Source: Anaerolineales bacterium (GTDB lineage Bacteria; Chloroflexota; Anaerolineae; Anaerolineales; Villigracilaceae). Taken from it: DNA of 64,000 bases. The notes beneath the pieces were generated by a model, which searched no databases, was not told the origin of the DNA, and saw only the letters and a list, made by a program, of their open reading frames with translations. Position 1 is the stretch's first letter. Each line of letters opens with the position of its first letter. The translations under genes and the position numbers were made by a program. The DNA lies in contig JAFGSI010000064.1 in NCBI GenBank assembly GCA_016934715.1, positions 1 through 64,000 on the forward strand. The letters are read 5' to 3'. Below, piece after piece: positions 26,557 to 33,479 of this stretch.

Positions 26557-26883
26557 ATGGATTACAACTACGGCACTCCCCTTCCTCCGCCCCAGCCGGC
26601 CCGCACCAGCGTCCTGGCCATCATCAGCCTGGTCGCCGGCATCGGCGGGTTCATCCAGGTTCTGCCCGTCATCGGGCCGATCGCGGCGATCATCACCGGC
26701 CACCTGGCCAAGAGCGAGATCAACAAGAGCGGCGGGACGGTCGCTGGCGGCGGCATGGCCACCGCAGGTCTGATCCTGGGCTACGTAACCCTTGCCATCG
26801 GCCTGTGCGCCATCTGCTTTTTCATCATTCTGCCCCTGCTCGGCATCGGTCTGTCGGTCCCCCTCTTCAACTACAACTACTAG
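26557..26883 (+). CDS. DUF4190-like small membrane protein
   Basis: This 108-residue protein has a Pro-rich N-terminal tail (LPPPQPARTSVLAIISLVAG), then two hydrophobic segments separated by GHLAKSEINKSGG and ending in AGLILGYVTLAIGL. This is the DUF4190 pattern (two transmembrane segments with a G-H-x-A-x-x-x-I loop). AAGGAG (26545-26550) precedes the ATG. It forms a run of four small membrane proteins with the flanking genes; their function is unknown. Confidence 0.75.
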   Translation: MDYNYGTPLPPPQPARTSVLAIISLVAGIGGFIQVLPVIGPIAAIITGHLAKSEINKSGGTVAGGGMATAGLILGYVTLAIGLCAICFFIILPLLGIGLSVPLFNYNY

Positions 26884-26886
26884 ACC

Positions 26887-27075
26887 ATGGTTGAGGCGCC
26901 CCTTCCCCAGACACCGGCACCGGCCCCCAAGGGAACCAACCCCTGGGGGATCATGATCATCGCCATCGTGGTCTTCTGCTGCGGCTGCTTCGGCATGCTC
27001 GGCCTGCTGATCGCTTTCGGCCAACCGATTCTGGAGTTGTTCAGCGCCGCCCCTTTGGGATTGATCCTGGTATAA
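26887..27075 (+). CDS. Small single-span membrane protein
   Basis: This 62-residue ORF starts three bases after the DUF4190 stop. It has a Pro-rich N terminus followed by one long hydrophobic segment (IMIIAIVVFCCGCFGMLGLL) with three cysteines. No family is recognised. The tight spacing and a terminator 24 bases after its stop support it as the last gene of the unit; there is no separate Shine-Dalgarno, so translation is probably coupled. Confidence 0.5.
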   Translation: MVEAPLPQTPAPAPKGTNPWGIMIIAIVVFCCGCFGMLGLLIAFGQPILELFSAAPLGLILV

Positions 27076-27098
27076 GAGATCTGGACCCGTTCATGCAG

Positions 27099-27130
27099 AC
27101 GCCCGGCTTATCCGCCGGGCGTTCCTTTTT
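27099..27130 (+). terminator. Intrinsic terminator after the small membrane protein unit
   Basis: ACGCCCGGC (27099-27107) pairs perfectly with GCCGGGCGT (27114-27122) around TTATCC, followed by TCCTTTTT. It overlaps the 3' end of the convergent DUF402 gene. Confidence 0.85.
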
Positions 27131-27575
27131 CGGCGAAGTGCGCCTGGAGTTCTTCCAGCGCAGCCCGCGCCCGCGCCCGCACGGCGGGATCCAGGTCGAG
27201 ACGGGCGAACTCATCCTCGTCGAGCACGGTCTGGGTTCCATCAGGGGCGACCCACAGATCAAGGGCCAAGTCGACATACGAGAGCAGGTCATCCCCTTCC
27301 CAGACTGCCGGTCGGGCGACATTGCAGTACCAGCCCTTGAGGCGGTCATCGTCGCGATCGTGGATGGCGAAGATGTTGTACCAGCGATCGGTATAATACT
27401 CTTCCACAAAACGGTCGCCTTGTTTGAGCAGGATTCCCATGAAGGCGATATCAGGGCGATTGAAGTGTGCCTGCAGCCGTACCCAGGTCGGACCGCGTTC
27501 CAGCACATGTCCCTGGTAACGCCAGGCCTCTTGCCCCTGCACATTAAGTTTGAGGACGGTGATCGGAGCGTTCAT
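27108..27575 (-). CDS. DUF402 family protein
   Basis: This 155-residue cytoplasmic protein has the FomD/DUF402 barrel core: EEYYTDRWYNIFAIHDRDDDRLKGWYCNVARPA and VDLALDLWV, then DEDEFARLDLDP. Acidic residues at D-x-D and D-L-x-L-D positions match the metal site of family nucleotide or phosphate hydrolases. ATG 27575 overlaps the ThiQ stop in an ATGA, so it is translationally coupled to the thiamine ABC operon. An ATG at 27584 is also in frame. Its presence there suggests, but does not prove, a role with thiamine phosphates or nucleotides. Confidence 0.75.
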   Translation of the reverse strand: MNAPITVLKLNVQGQEAWRYQGHVLERGPTWVRLQAHFNRPDIAFMGILLKQGDRFVEEYYTDRWYNIFAIHDRDDDRLKGWYCNVARPAVWEGDDLLSYVDLALDLWVAPDGTQTVLDEDEFARLDLDPAVRARARAALEELQAHFAEKGTPGG

Positions 27576-28582
27576 GCCAGGCATTCTACCGCACTTGCCG
27601 GCAGGCGCAGGCTGATCTCGGTGCCCATCTGCGGGGCGGTGGGCAGGTCAAAGGCCAGACCATCCGCCAGGGTCACACGGTAGACCGGGCTGCGAAAAAC
27701 AACATCGGTCACGCGGCCGCGCAGCTGGTTCGCGCCTTTCCCGGACGCGGCGGCCCCCGGGCGGATCAGCAGTGCGAGGGGTTCCCCGGTGATATGGTCA
27801 TGGCTGCAGGCCGTTTCCAGCACCCCGGCCTTCGTATCGACCCTCCCATTCCCCAGGCTCTTCCCCTCCAGGATGTTCCCCAGCCCAAGGAAACGCGCCG
27901 CCCAGACCGATCCGGGTTCCCGCCAGACCTCAGCCGGCATTCCTGCCCGGACGATGCACCCATCATGGAGCAGCAGCACCCGGTCGGCAATAGCGAAGGC
28001 CTCCTCCTGGTCATGGGTGACATAGATCGCCGGGACGTCACTGGCCTGCAGGGTCTGGCGCAGTTCCTCCAGCAGGTGCTCGCGCAGGGAGCGGTCGAGG
28101 GCGCCCAGAGGTTCATCGAACATCAACAGGCGTGGCCCCGGCGCCAGGGCCCGCGCCAGGGCCACGCGCTGCTGCTCACCGCCGGAGAGGTCGGTCACCC
28201 TGCGCGAGGCGAAGGCCCCCAGATTCACGCGCGCCAGCGATTCGGTCACAATGGAGTTGATCTTAGCCTGGGGCAGGCCGCGCATCTTCAGACCGAAGGC
28301 AACATTCTCGGCCACGTTCAGATGCGGGAAGAGGGCATAGTCCTGGAAGACCAGGCCGAAATCGCGTAGGTGAACCGGAACGCGAGCCAGGTCGTGCCCG
28401 TCCCAGAGCACAGACCCACCCTCGGATATCTCCAGCCCGGCGATGATCCGGAGCAGGGTCGACTTGCCGCTGCCCGAGGCGCCCAGCAGGCAAACCGTCT
28501 CGCCGGCGGCAACCGAGAATGAGATGCCGTCCAGCAGCGGCCGGCCCAGGTAAGATTTGTGGATGTCGGTCAGTTCGAGCAT
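27572..28582 (-). CDS. thiQ: Thiamine-type ABC transporter ATP-binding protein
   Basis: This 336-residue ATPase has Walker A GASGSGKST, signature LSGGEQQRVALARALA and Walker B LLMFDEPLGALD, followed by a C-terminal regulatory TOBE-like domain (from about 240) as in PotA/FbpC. That domain makes it longer than enterobacterial ThiQ (about 230). The gene name is given by context: it follows the thiB- and thiP-like genes under a TPP riboswitch. It powers thiamine uptake at the inner membrane. Confidence 0.82.
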   Translation of the reverse strand: MLELTDIHKSYLGRPLLDGISFSVAAGETVCLLGASGSGKSTLLRIIAGLEISEGGSVLWDGHDLARVPVHLRDFGLVFQDYALFPHLNVAENVAFGLKMRGLPQAKINSIVTESLARVNLGAFASRRVTDLSGGEQQRVALARALAPGPRLLMFDEPLGALDRSLREHLLEELRQTLQASDVPAIYVTHDQEEAFAIADRVLLLHDGCIVRAGMPAEVWREPGSVWAARFLGLGNILEGKSLGNGRVDTKAGVLETACSHDHITGEPLALLIRPGAAASGKGANQLRGRVTDVVFRSPVYRVTLADGLAFDLPTAPQMGTEISLRLPASAVECLA

Positions 28583-28615
28583 GCTGCTCCCTAGAAAGGC
28601 AAAGAAACAAAAGGG

Positions 28616-30337
28616 TTAGAATTCCCCTGATCCGGGCAGGCGTAATTTCTCGATCGCCAGGATGCCGGCACCAGTGACGAGCATCAGGATCGTTGCCATG
28701 GCCATCGCCTGGCCGTAGTTCAGACCGCCGGGCCGGGAGAGAAAGCGGTAAATGGCAGTCGTCAGGGTCGGATATTCGGGCCGGGCAATCAGGACCGTTG
28801 CCCCGAACTCGCCCAACGAGACGGTGAAGGCGAAGACCGCTGCCGCCAGGGTTGCCCGCCGGATGATCGGCCAGTCGACCACCAGCCAGGCCCGCAGTGG
28901 TGGAGCCCCCAGCGAGGCCGCCACCTGGCGCAGTCGCTCGGGGATGGCCGCCAGGGCCGGCTGCAGGGAGCGGATGACGAACGGTAAAGCGATCAGGGTG
29001 TGGGCCAGCGGCACCAGCCAGGGCGAGACCAGCAGGCGCCCGAACGAGACGATGAATCCCAGGCCGAGGGTCACTGCCGAAGCGCCCAACGGCAGCATCA
29101 GAAAGGGGTCGAGCAGGCGCTCAAGGGGACCGGGGCGGGCCAGGGCAGCCGCGACCGGGAATCCCAGCCCCAATGACAGGATCACGGTCAGGCTGGCGTA
29201 GCCCAGCGAATTGCCCAGCGCCCGCAACGGCGGGACGTAGAAGAGAGTCTCACTCCGGTTGACGAACAGCTCGGCATAGTAATCCGCGGTCAGGCCATAC
29301 CGGACCTGGCCGCGCTCCCCGCGGTCGGCTTCCAGGCGGGCGACCGATCGGACAGGCAAAGAAAGCATTGGAAAAATGAAGAATAAAAAGAGGAAAATGG
29401 CCATCCCGGCGACGAACAGGCGTTGCGGCAGGGTCTGCGGGCGGCGCAGGTTGGCGGTTGCCTCCCGCGGCGCGCTTGGACCGGGCGTGCGCGTCACAGC
29501 CCGGCTGTAGACAACCGAGAAGGCCAGGGTGCAGAGCAGTTGGATCAGCGAGAGCCAGGCCGCCAGCGGCAGGTCGAAGAACTGGACCGCCTGCAGGTAG
29601 ATCTCGACCTCCAGGGTGGCGAAGCGGGCCCCACCCAGCAACAGGATGACGCCGAAACTGGTGAAGTCGAACAGGAAGACCAGCAAGATTGAAGCCAGGA
29701 GGGAGGGGCGTAGCAGCGGCAGCGTCAGGCGCCAGAAGGCCCGCCGCGGATCGGCGCCCAGGGTCCGGGCGGCCTGTTCGAGGCGCGGGTCGAGGTGGGC
29801 CAAGGCGTTGCCGACCACCCGCACGACGATGGTCGTGTTGTAAAAGACATGGGCCAGCAGGATCGCCCCCAGCGTGCCGCCGAAGACCAGCGGCGGCGAG
29901 TCCAGGTTGAAGAGGCGCATCAGGGCGATGTTGACCCATCCGCGCGACCCCAGCCAGGCATTGAACCCGGCGGCGACCACCACCGTCGGCAGCATGAAGG
30001 GGATCGCCGTCAGTGTGCGCAGCAGGGCCTTGGCCGCGAATCTGTAGCGGGCGAAAAGAAAGGCGGCCGGCAAACCAAGGGCCAGGGTCAGTACCGTGGA
30101 AAGGCAGGCCTGGAATAACGTGAACCCCAATACAGAAAGGGACCGTCCGAGAGCACCGGCAGTGATGGCCGAGAAGTCCAGGCTGAGGGTCAGGATGTGC
30201 CCCAGCGGGTAGAAAAAGAAGACCGCCAGAAAGAGGGATGCCGGGAGCCAGAGGGCGATGCGGCGAGTCAGTGGGGCGTCGAAGCGTTGATTCAACGAAT
30301 CGCTGGCTCTCCCCCCTCTATCCTTGATCCCTTTCAA
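28616..30337 (-). CDS. thiP: Thiamine ABC transporter permease, fused two-domain (ThiP-like)
   Basis: This 573-residue inner-membrane protein has about 12 helices and two binding-protein-dependent permease domains. Both EAA-like loops are visible (LEQAARTLGADPRRAFWRL in the first half, RQVAASLGAPPLRAWLVV in the second), as in ThiP and FbpB. The start is uncertain. TTG 30337 overlaps the thiB stop (TTGA) and has GGAGG ten bases upstream. An ATG at 30370 would overlap thiB by 37 bases. Confidence 0.82.
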   Translation of the reverse strand: MKGIKDRGGRASDSLNQRFDAPLTRRIALWLPASLFLAVFFFYPLGHILTLSLDFSAITAGALGRSLSVLGFTLFQACLSTVLTLALGLPAAFLFARYRFAAKALLRTLTAIPFMLPTVVVAAGFNAWLGSRGWVNIALMRLFNLDSPPLVFGGTLGAILLAHVFYNTTIVVRVVGNALAHLDPRLEQAARTLGADPRRAFWRLTLPLLRPSLLASILLVFLFDFTSFGVILLLGGARFATLEVEIYLQAVQFFDLPLAAWLSLIQLLCTLAFSVVYSRAVTRTPGPSAPREATANLRRPQTLPQRLFVAGMAIFLFLFFIFPMLSLPVRSVARLEADRGERGQVRYGLTADYYAELFVNRSETLFYVPPLRALGNSLGYASLTVILSLGLGFPVAAALARPGPLERLLDPFLMLPLGASAVTLGLGFIVSFGRLLVSPWLVPLAHTLIALPFVIRSLQPALAAIPERLRQVAASLGAPPLRAWLVVDWPIIRRATLAAAVFAFTVSLGEFGATVLIARPEYPTLTTAIYRFLSRPGGLNYGQAMAMATILMLVTGAGILAIEKLRLPGSGEF

Positions 30338-31377
30338 CGCAACACCACCTCCGTCCAGGCGGCGATCCACTCATCCCGATGGACAGCGATCAGGTCCGGG
30401 CCAAGAACAGCCGGCTCGGACGCGACCGCCGCCCACTGGACGAATTCGGGCGGCAACTGGGCATTCTGGTTGACCGGGTAGACGAACATCTGCAGGGGGA
30501 TGTCTTCCTGGTAACGGGTGTCGAGCATATAGTCGATGAATCGCTCGGCCAGGTCACGGTTGGGCGTTCCCCTGAGGATGCCGACGAACTCGATCTGCCG
30601 GAAGCAGGTCCCGGGCGCCAGCAGGGAGGCGGTAGGCGCCTCGTCGACGGGCGGATCAGCGTAGATGACCTCCGCCGCCGGGCTGGAGGCGTACGAGACG
30701 GCCAGTGGCTGCGGGCCGCGGCCGGAGGATGCCGAAAAATTGGTGAAGTAGGCCGTCTCCCAGTCGTCAACCACCACCAGGCCATTGTCCCGCAGACCGG
30801 CCCAGAAGTCCAGGTAGCCGTCCGGGCCGAATTCTGCGACCGTTGCCAGCAGGAAGGCCAGGCCAGGTGAGGAGGTGGCCGGGTTCTCGACCACCAGCAG
30901 GCCGGTGTACTCAGGCTGCAACAGGTCCACCAGTGCCGCCGGGATGGCCAGCCTGCGTTCAGCGAACCAGGCCCGGTCATAGTTGATGCAAACGTCGCCG
31001 TAATCCACCGGCAGGGCCCGGTGCTGGGGGTCGAGTTCGAAGTCGTCGGGAATGGCGGCCAGCAGCGGCGATTCGTAGGGCACAAAAATGTCGGCTTCCA
31101 GAGCCCGCGAGAGAAAGGTGTTGTCAACCCCGTAGAAAATGTCGGCCAGGGGCGCCTCACGGCTCAGGATGGCCTTGTTGAGTGCCGCGCCGGTGTCACC
31201 GCCGGCCAGAAAGACCACCGCGACGTTGTTCTCCTGCTCGAAGACGGTGATGAGTTCTTCGCTGACCGCGAAGGAGTCGTGGGTCAAGATTGTCAGGGTT
31301 TGAGGGCCTTGTGACCCGCAGGCGGGCAGAAGAGAGAGAAAAAACACGAAGAACAAAACAAGGGAAGGATGTTTCAT
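30334..31377 (-). CDS. thiB: Thiamine-binding lipoprotein (ThiB/TbpA-like)
   Basis: This 347-residue protein has a signal peptide with lipobox LLPACG. The mature part begins LTILTHDSFAVSEELITVFE and continues ADIFYGVDNTFLSRALEADI and DYGDVCINYDRAW, matching the ThiB family of thiamine or TPP periplasmic binding proteins. A following TSSPGLAFLLATV segment contains the ligand-contacting Ser/Pro loop. It delivers thiamine to ThiPQ. It starts 24 bases after the thiN stop in a riboswitch-controlled operon. Confidence 0.88.
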   Translation of the reverse strand: MKHPSLVLFFVFFLSLLPACGSQGPQTLTILTHDSFAVSEELITVFEQENNVAVVFLAGGDTGAALNKAILSREAPLADIFYGVDNTFLSRALEADIFVPYESPLLAAIPDDFELDPQHRALPVDYGDVCINYDRAWFAERRLAIPAALVDLLQPEYTGLLVVENPATSSPGLAFLLATVAEFGPDGYLDFWAGLRDNGLVVVDDWETAYFTNFSASSGRGPQPLAVSYASSPAAEVIYADPPVDEAPTASLLAPGTCFRQIEFVGILRGTPNRDLAERFIDYMLDTRYQEDIPLQMFVYPVNQNAQLPPEFVQWAAVASEPAVLGPDLIAVHRDEWIAAWTEVVLR

Positions 31378-31400
31378 AGGAGCCTCCAGTGGTTTGCAGT

Positions 31401-32051
31401 TTAAGACATCCTGCGGTGGATGACGAGCAGCAGGCCGGAGCGGATCTCGACCGTGGCCGTCCCACCGAGCAGTTCGTTGCTGAGACCGCGCGTCCGGTAC
31501 GCCAAGAGGATCTCATCCTGCAGGGGCCAGCGCAACCCCACAGTGCGGACACCGGCGGCGGGTCCGCCCCAGGGCAGCAGCGAGACCAGGTCTCCGGCCG
31601 CGCCCCGGACCTCGCGCCGCCCCCCGGCCTCGATGAAAAAGGCCTGCTCGACCCCATCGTCCAGGCGAACGTCCAGCCCGGCCAGGGCGGGGTCGTTCAA
31701 CAGGGCCAGGTTGGCCAGGGTCTGGTCGAGGCGTCCGCCCAGGGCGGCAACGACAATGATCTCCTCAGGGCCCTGTTCGAGGGCAGCCCGGAAGGCCAGT
31801 TCGAGATCGGACTCGTTCTTGTCCTCCGGATGGACCTGCAGGTGGATGCCGTTCGCCTCGGCCCAGCGCCGCTGGCCGGGCGTCAGCGAGTCCAGGTCCC
31901 CAATGATCGCTTGCGGGACGAGGCCCAGCGCCTGGGCATGGCCCATTCCGCCGTCAGCGGCGAGCAGAAGATCGCCAGTGCGCAGCAGGCGGCGGACAGG
32001 CGCGGGGTCCGAGAGTGTGCCGTTGGCAAAGATGAGGATGCGGGTGGGCAT
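31401..32051 (-). CDS. thiN: Thiamine pyrophosphokinase
   Basis: This 216-residue enzyme makes TPP from thiamine and ATP. Conserved features are LLLAADGG, IGDLDSLTPGQ, HPEDKNESDLELAF (the Mg/ATP and thiamine-binding acidic cluster), VVAALGGRLDQTLANLALL and a C-terminal beta-barrel with LRWPL...GLSNEL. ATG 32051 follows GGAGGGAAC, so the upstream in-frame ATG at 32111, inside the riboswitch/terminator, is rejected. It is the first gene of the operon, so salvaged thiamine is imported and pyrophosphorylated by one unit. Confidence 0.93.
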   Translation of the reverse strand: MPTRILIFANGTLSDPAPVRRLLRTGDLLLAADGGMGHAQALGLVPQAIIGDLDSLTPGQRRWAEANGIHLQVHPEDKNESDLELAFRAALEQGPEEIIVVAALGGRLDQTLANLALLNDPALAGLDVRLDDGVEQAFFIEAGGRREVRGAAGDLVSLLPWGGPAAGVRTVGLRWPLQDEILLAYRTRGLSNELLGGTATVEIRSGLLLVIHRRMS

Positions 32052-32069
32052 GTTCCCTCCATAAAGAAC

Positions 32070-32096
32070 GAAAAACCATCCTGTGGGGAGGATGGT
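32070..32096 (-). terminator. Intrinsic terminator of the TPP riboswitch expression platform
   Basis: Reading the minus strand, ACCATCCT pairs perfectly with AGGATGGT around CCCCAC, followed by TTTTCGTTCTTT. It lies between the aptamer and the thiN ribosome site, so TPP binding probably promotes termination. Confidence 0.88.
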
Positions 32097-32108
32097 CGAT
32101 GAGCTGGG

Positions 32109-32196
32109 CAACGTCCCTCCGCCGGCATGATCCGGATCAGGTTCAGCGGGTCGGAGGCTGGCGGCCTCCCTCTCAGCCCGGTATACGGGCTCCCCG
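32109..32196 (-). promoter_or_regulatory. TPP riboswitch aptamer (THI box)
   Basis: The minus strand shows the conserved order GGGGAGCC, CTGAGAGG, ACCCGCTGAACCTGATCCGG and TGCCGGCGGAGGGA. This includes the CUGAGA pyrimidine-sensor loop and the GCCGGCGGAGGGA pyrophosphate-sensor arm. It sits between a sigma70 promoter and a terminator ahead of thiN, and should shut the thiN-B-P-Q-DUF402 operon when TPP is abundant. Confidence 0.95.
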
Positions 32197-32212
32197 TTCG
32201 ATTATGGGATTG

Positions 32213-32241
32213 AGTATACGGCGGGGGGAACAACCTGTCAA
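32213..32241 (-). promoter_or_regulatory. Sigma70 promoter of the thiamine operon
   Basis: On the minus strand TTGACA (32241-32236) and TATACT (32218-32213) are separated by exactly 17 bases, ending about 17 bases before the riboswitch. Confidence 0.85.
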
Positions 32242-32244
32242 GGC

Positions 32245-32276
32245 AAAAAAGACAGAAAAGCTGGAGCAGCTCTTTT
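32245..32276 (-). terminator. Terminator at the end of the large signalling cluster
   Basis: On the minus strand AAGAGCTG pairs with CAGCTTTT around CTC, with one G-U pair, followed by CTGTCTTTTTT. It is 10 bases after the alpha/beta hydrolase stop and just before the thiamine promoter, so it separates the two minus-strand units. Confidence 0.7.
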
Positions 32277-32286
32277 CAAGCCCCGA

Positions 32287-33081
32287 TCAGCGCACGCGAC
32301 GCTTCCACTCTTCCTTCAACTGTAATTCGCGCGGGCTCTCACCGGAGACCAGGGCCAGGAAGTCGGTCATCAGGCGATTAAATTGGGGGCTATCCTCAAG
32401 CATTGGGAAATGTCCCAATCCTTCGAGCACGAACTGATGGACTTGCTGGGACATGGTCATGACTCGCTCGTAACTGGGCGTTTCGATAGCCGGGTCGTTC
32501 TCGCCCTGGACGATCAGGCAGGGGGTGGTCAGGCTGTCCATGATCGGCATCAGGCTGGCCCCGTCCAGGTTATCAAAGGATGTGGTGATCGCCAGCGGAT
32601 CGACCTTGGGAGCGTCGGTGCGCGCCGGTTCGGTGACCGCGTCCCTGTTGGGTAGCAACCATTCAACCAGGTCTGCGGGAGAGGACGGAGACCGCAGGCG
32701 GCTGTTGACCGCCCCGATCTCGAACGGCATGCTGACGACCATCAGGCGGTCGACTACCTCGGGGAAGCGGCGGGCAAACAAGACCGAGGTCAGGGCCCCC
32801 AATCCATGGCCAATCAGGGCCACCTTGGCGATCCCGAGTTCCTGCAGGAAGTGGCCGAGCAGTTCGGTCTGCTTTTGAAGCGGGTAGCAGGCCTGGTCAT
32901 GACTGGTATCGCCGAATCCCCACAGATCAAGGGCATACGCGCGAAACGACATCGAGGCGCTCTGCATGGCGGGGATCCAGTATCGCCAGGAGCCGATCCA
33001 GCCGTGCAGGAAGATGACCGGACGCCCGCGCCCGAGCACCTCGTAATGCACAATCTTGTCGTCAATCAGTACCGCGCTCAT
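32287..33081 (-). CDS. Alpha/beta-hydrolase-fold protein lacking the nucleophile
   Basis: This 264-residue protein is a clear paralogue of the one at 44847-45644: the two align from residue 10 (IVHYEV.GRGRPVI.LHGW.GSW) without gaps to residue 95. The oxyanion HGW is kept, and Asp (GENDPA) and His (GLGHFPM) are present. The nucleophile elbow, however, reads GHGLG, with Gly93 where the paralogue has Ser93 (GHSMG). The codon is GGA, two changes from any AGC/TCA serine codon, so a single read error is unlikely. It is probably non-catalytic (binding or signalling) and is the last gene of the signalling cluster. Confidence 0.82.
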   Translation of the reverse strand: MSAVLIDDKIVHYEVLGRGRPVIFLHGWIGSWRYWIPAMQSASMSFRAYALDLWGFGDTSHDQACYPLQKQTELLGHFLQELGIAKVALIGHGLGALTSVLFARRFPEVVDRLMVVSMPFEIGAVNSRLRSPSSPADLVEWLLPNRDAVTEPARTDAPKVDPLAITTSFDNLDGASLMPIMDSLTTPCLIVQGENDPAIETPSYERVMTMSQQVHQFVLEGLGHFPMLEDSPQFNRLMTDFLALVSGESPRELQLKEEWKRRVR

Positions 33082-33099
33082 TCTTGGAAGACCAGGCCT

Positions 33100-33474
33100 T
33101 TACTTTCCGTATTTCGCCAAGATGGTCTGGATGCGCGTCGTCAGCTGGTCAGGCGCAAAGGGTTTCAGCAGATACTCGGTGGCGCCGGCCGACAGCCCGG
33201 CCTGGATCTCGGATTCCTGTCCCTTGGCAGAGAGGAACATCACAGGCGTATCCTGCAGGGCCGGATCGGCCTTGATCTCGGCGCAGGCTTCATAACCGGT
33301 CATACGCGGCATGCGCACATCCATCAGGATCAGATCCGGGTTCTCCTGCTTGGCCAGGGTGACCGCATCCTCGCCGTTGCTGGCTGCGACCACTTCATAG
33401 CCCGCGAAACGCAGCGTAAAAGTGATCAGGTCACGGATATCGCGTTCATCTTCGGCAATCAAGATCTTTGTCAT
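33100..33474 (-). CDS. Single-domain response regulator (CheY-like receiver)
   Basis: This 124-residue receiver has the acidic pair (AEDE), phosphoacceptor Asp52 in ILMDVRMP, the Ser/Thr switch FLSAKG and Lys in LLKPFAP. It has no output domain, so it acts through protein contacts. It lies five bases after the giant histidine kinase stop and is surely co-expressed with it. Confidence 0.92.
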   Translation of the reverse strand: MTKILIAEDERDIRDLITFTLRFAGYEVVAASNGEDAVTLAKQENPDLILMDVRMPRMTGYEACAEIKADPALQDTPVMFLSAKGQESEIQAGLSAGATEYLLKPFAPDQLTTRIQTILAKYGK

Positions 33475-33479
33475 GGACG

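Noticed and set aside
27583-27588. TAGAAT upstream of the DUF402 gene considered as a leaderless promoter
   Set aside because: It lies inside the thiQ coding sequence without a -35 box, and the ATGA overlap explains expression.
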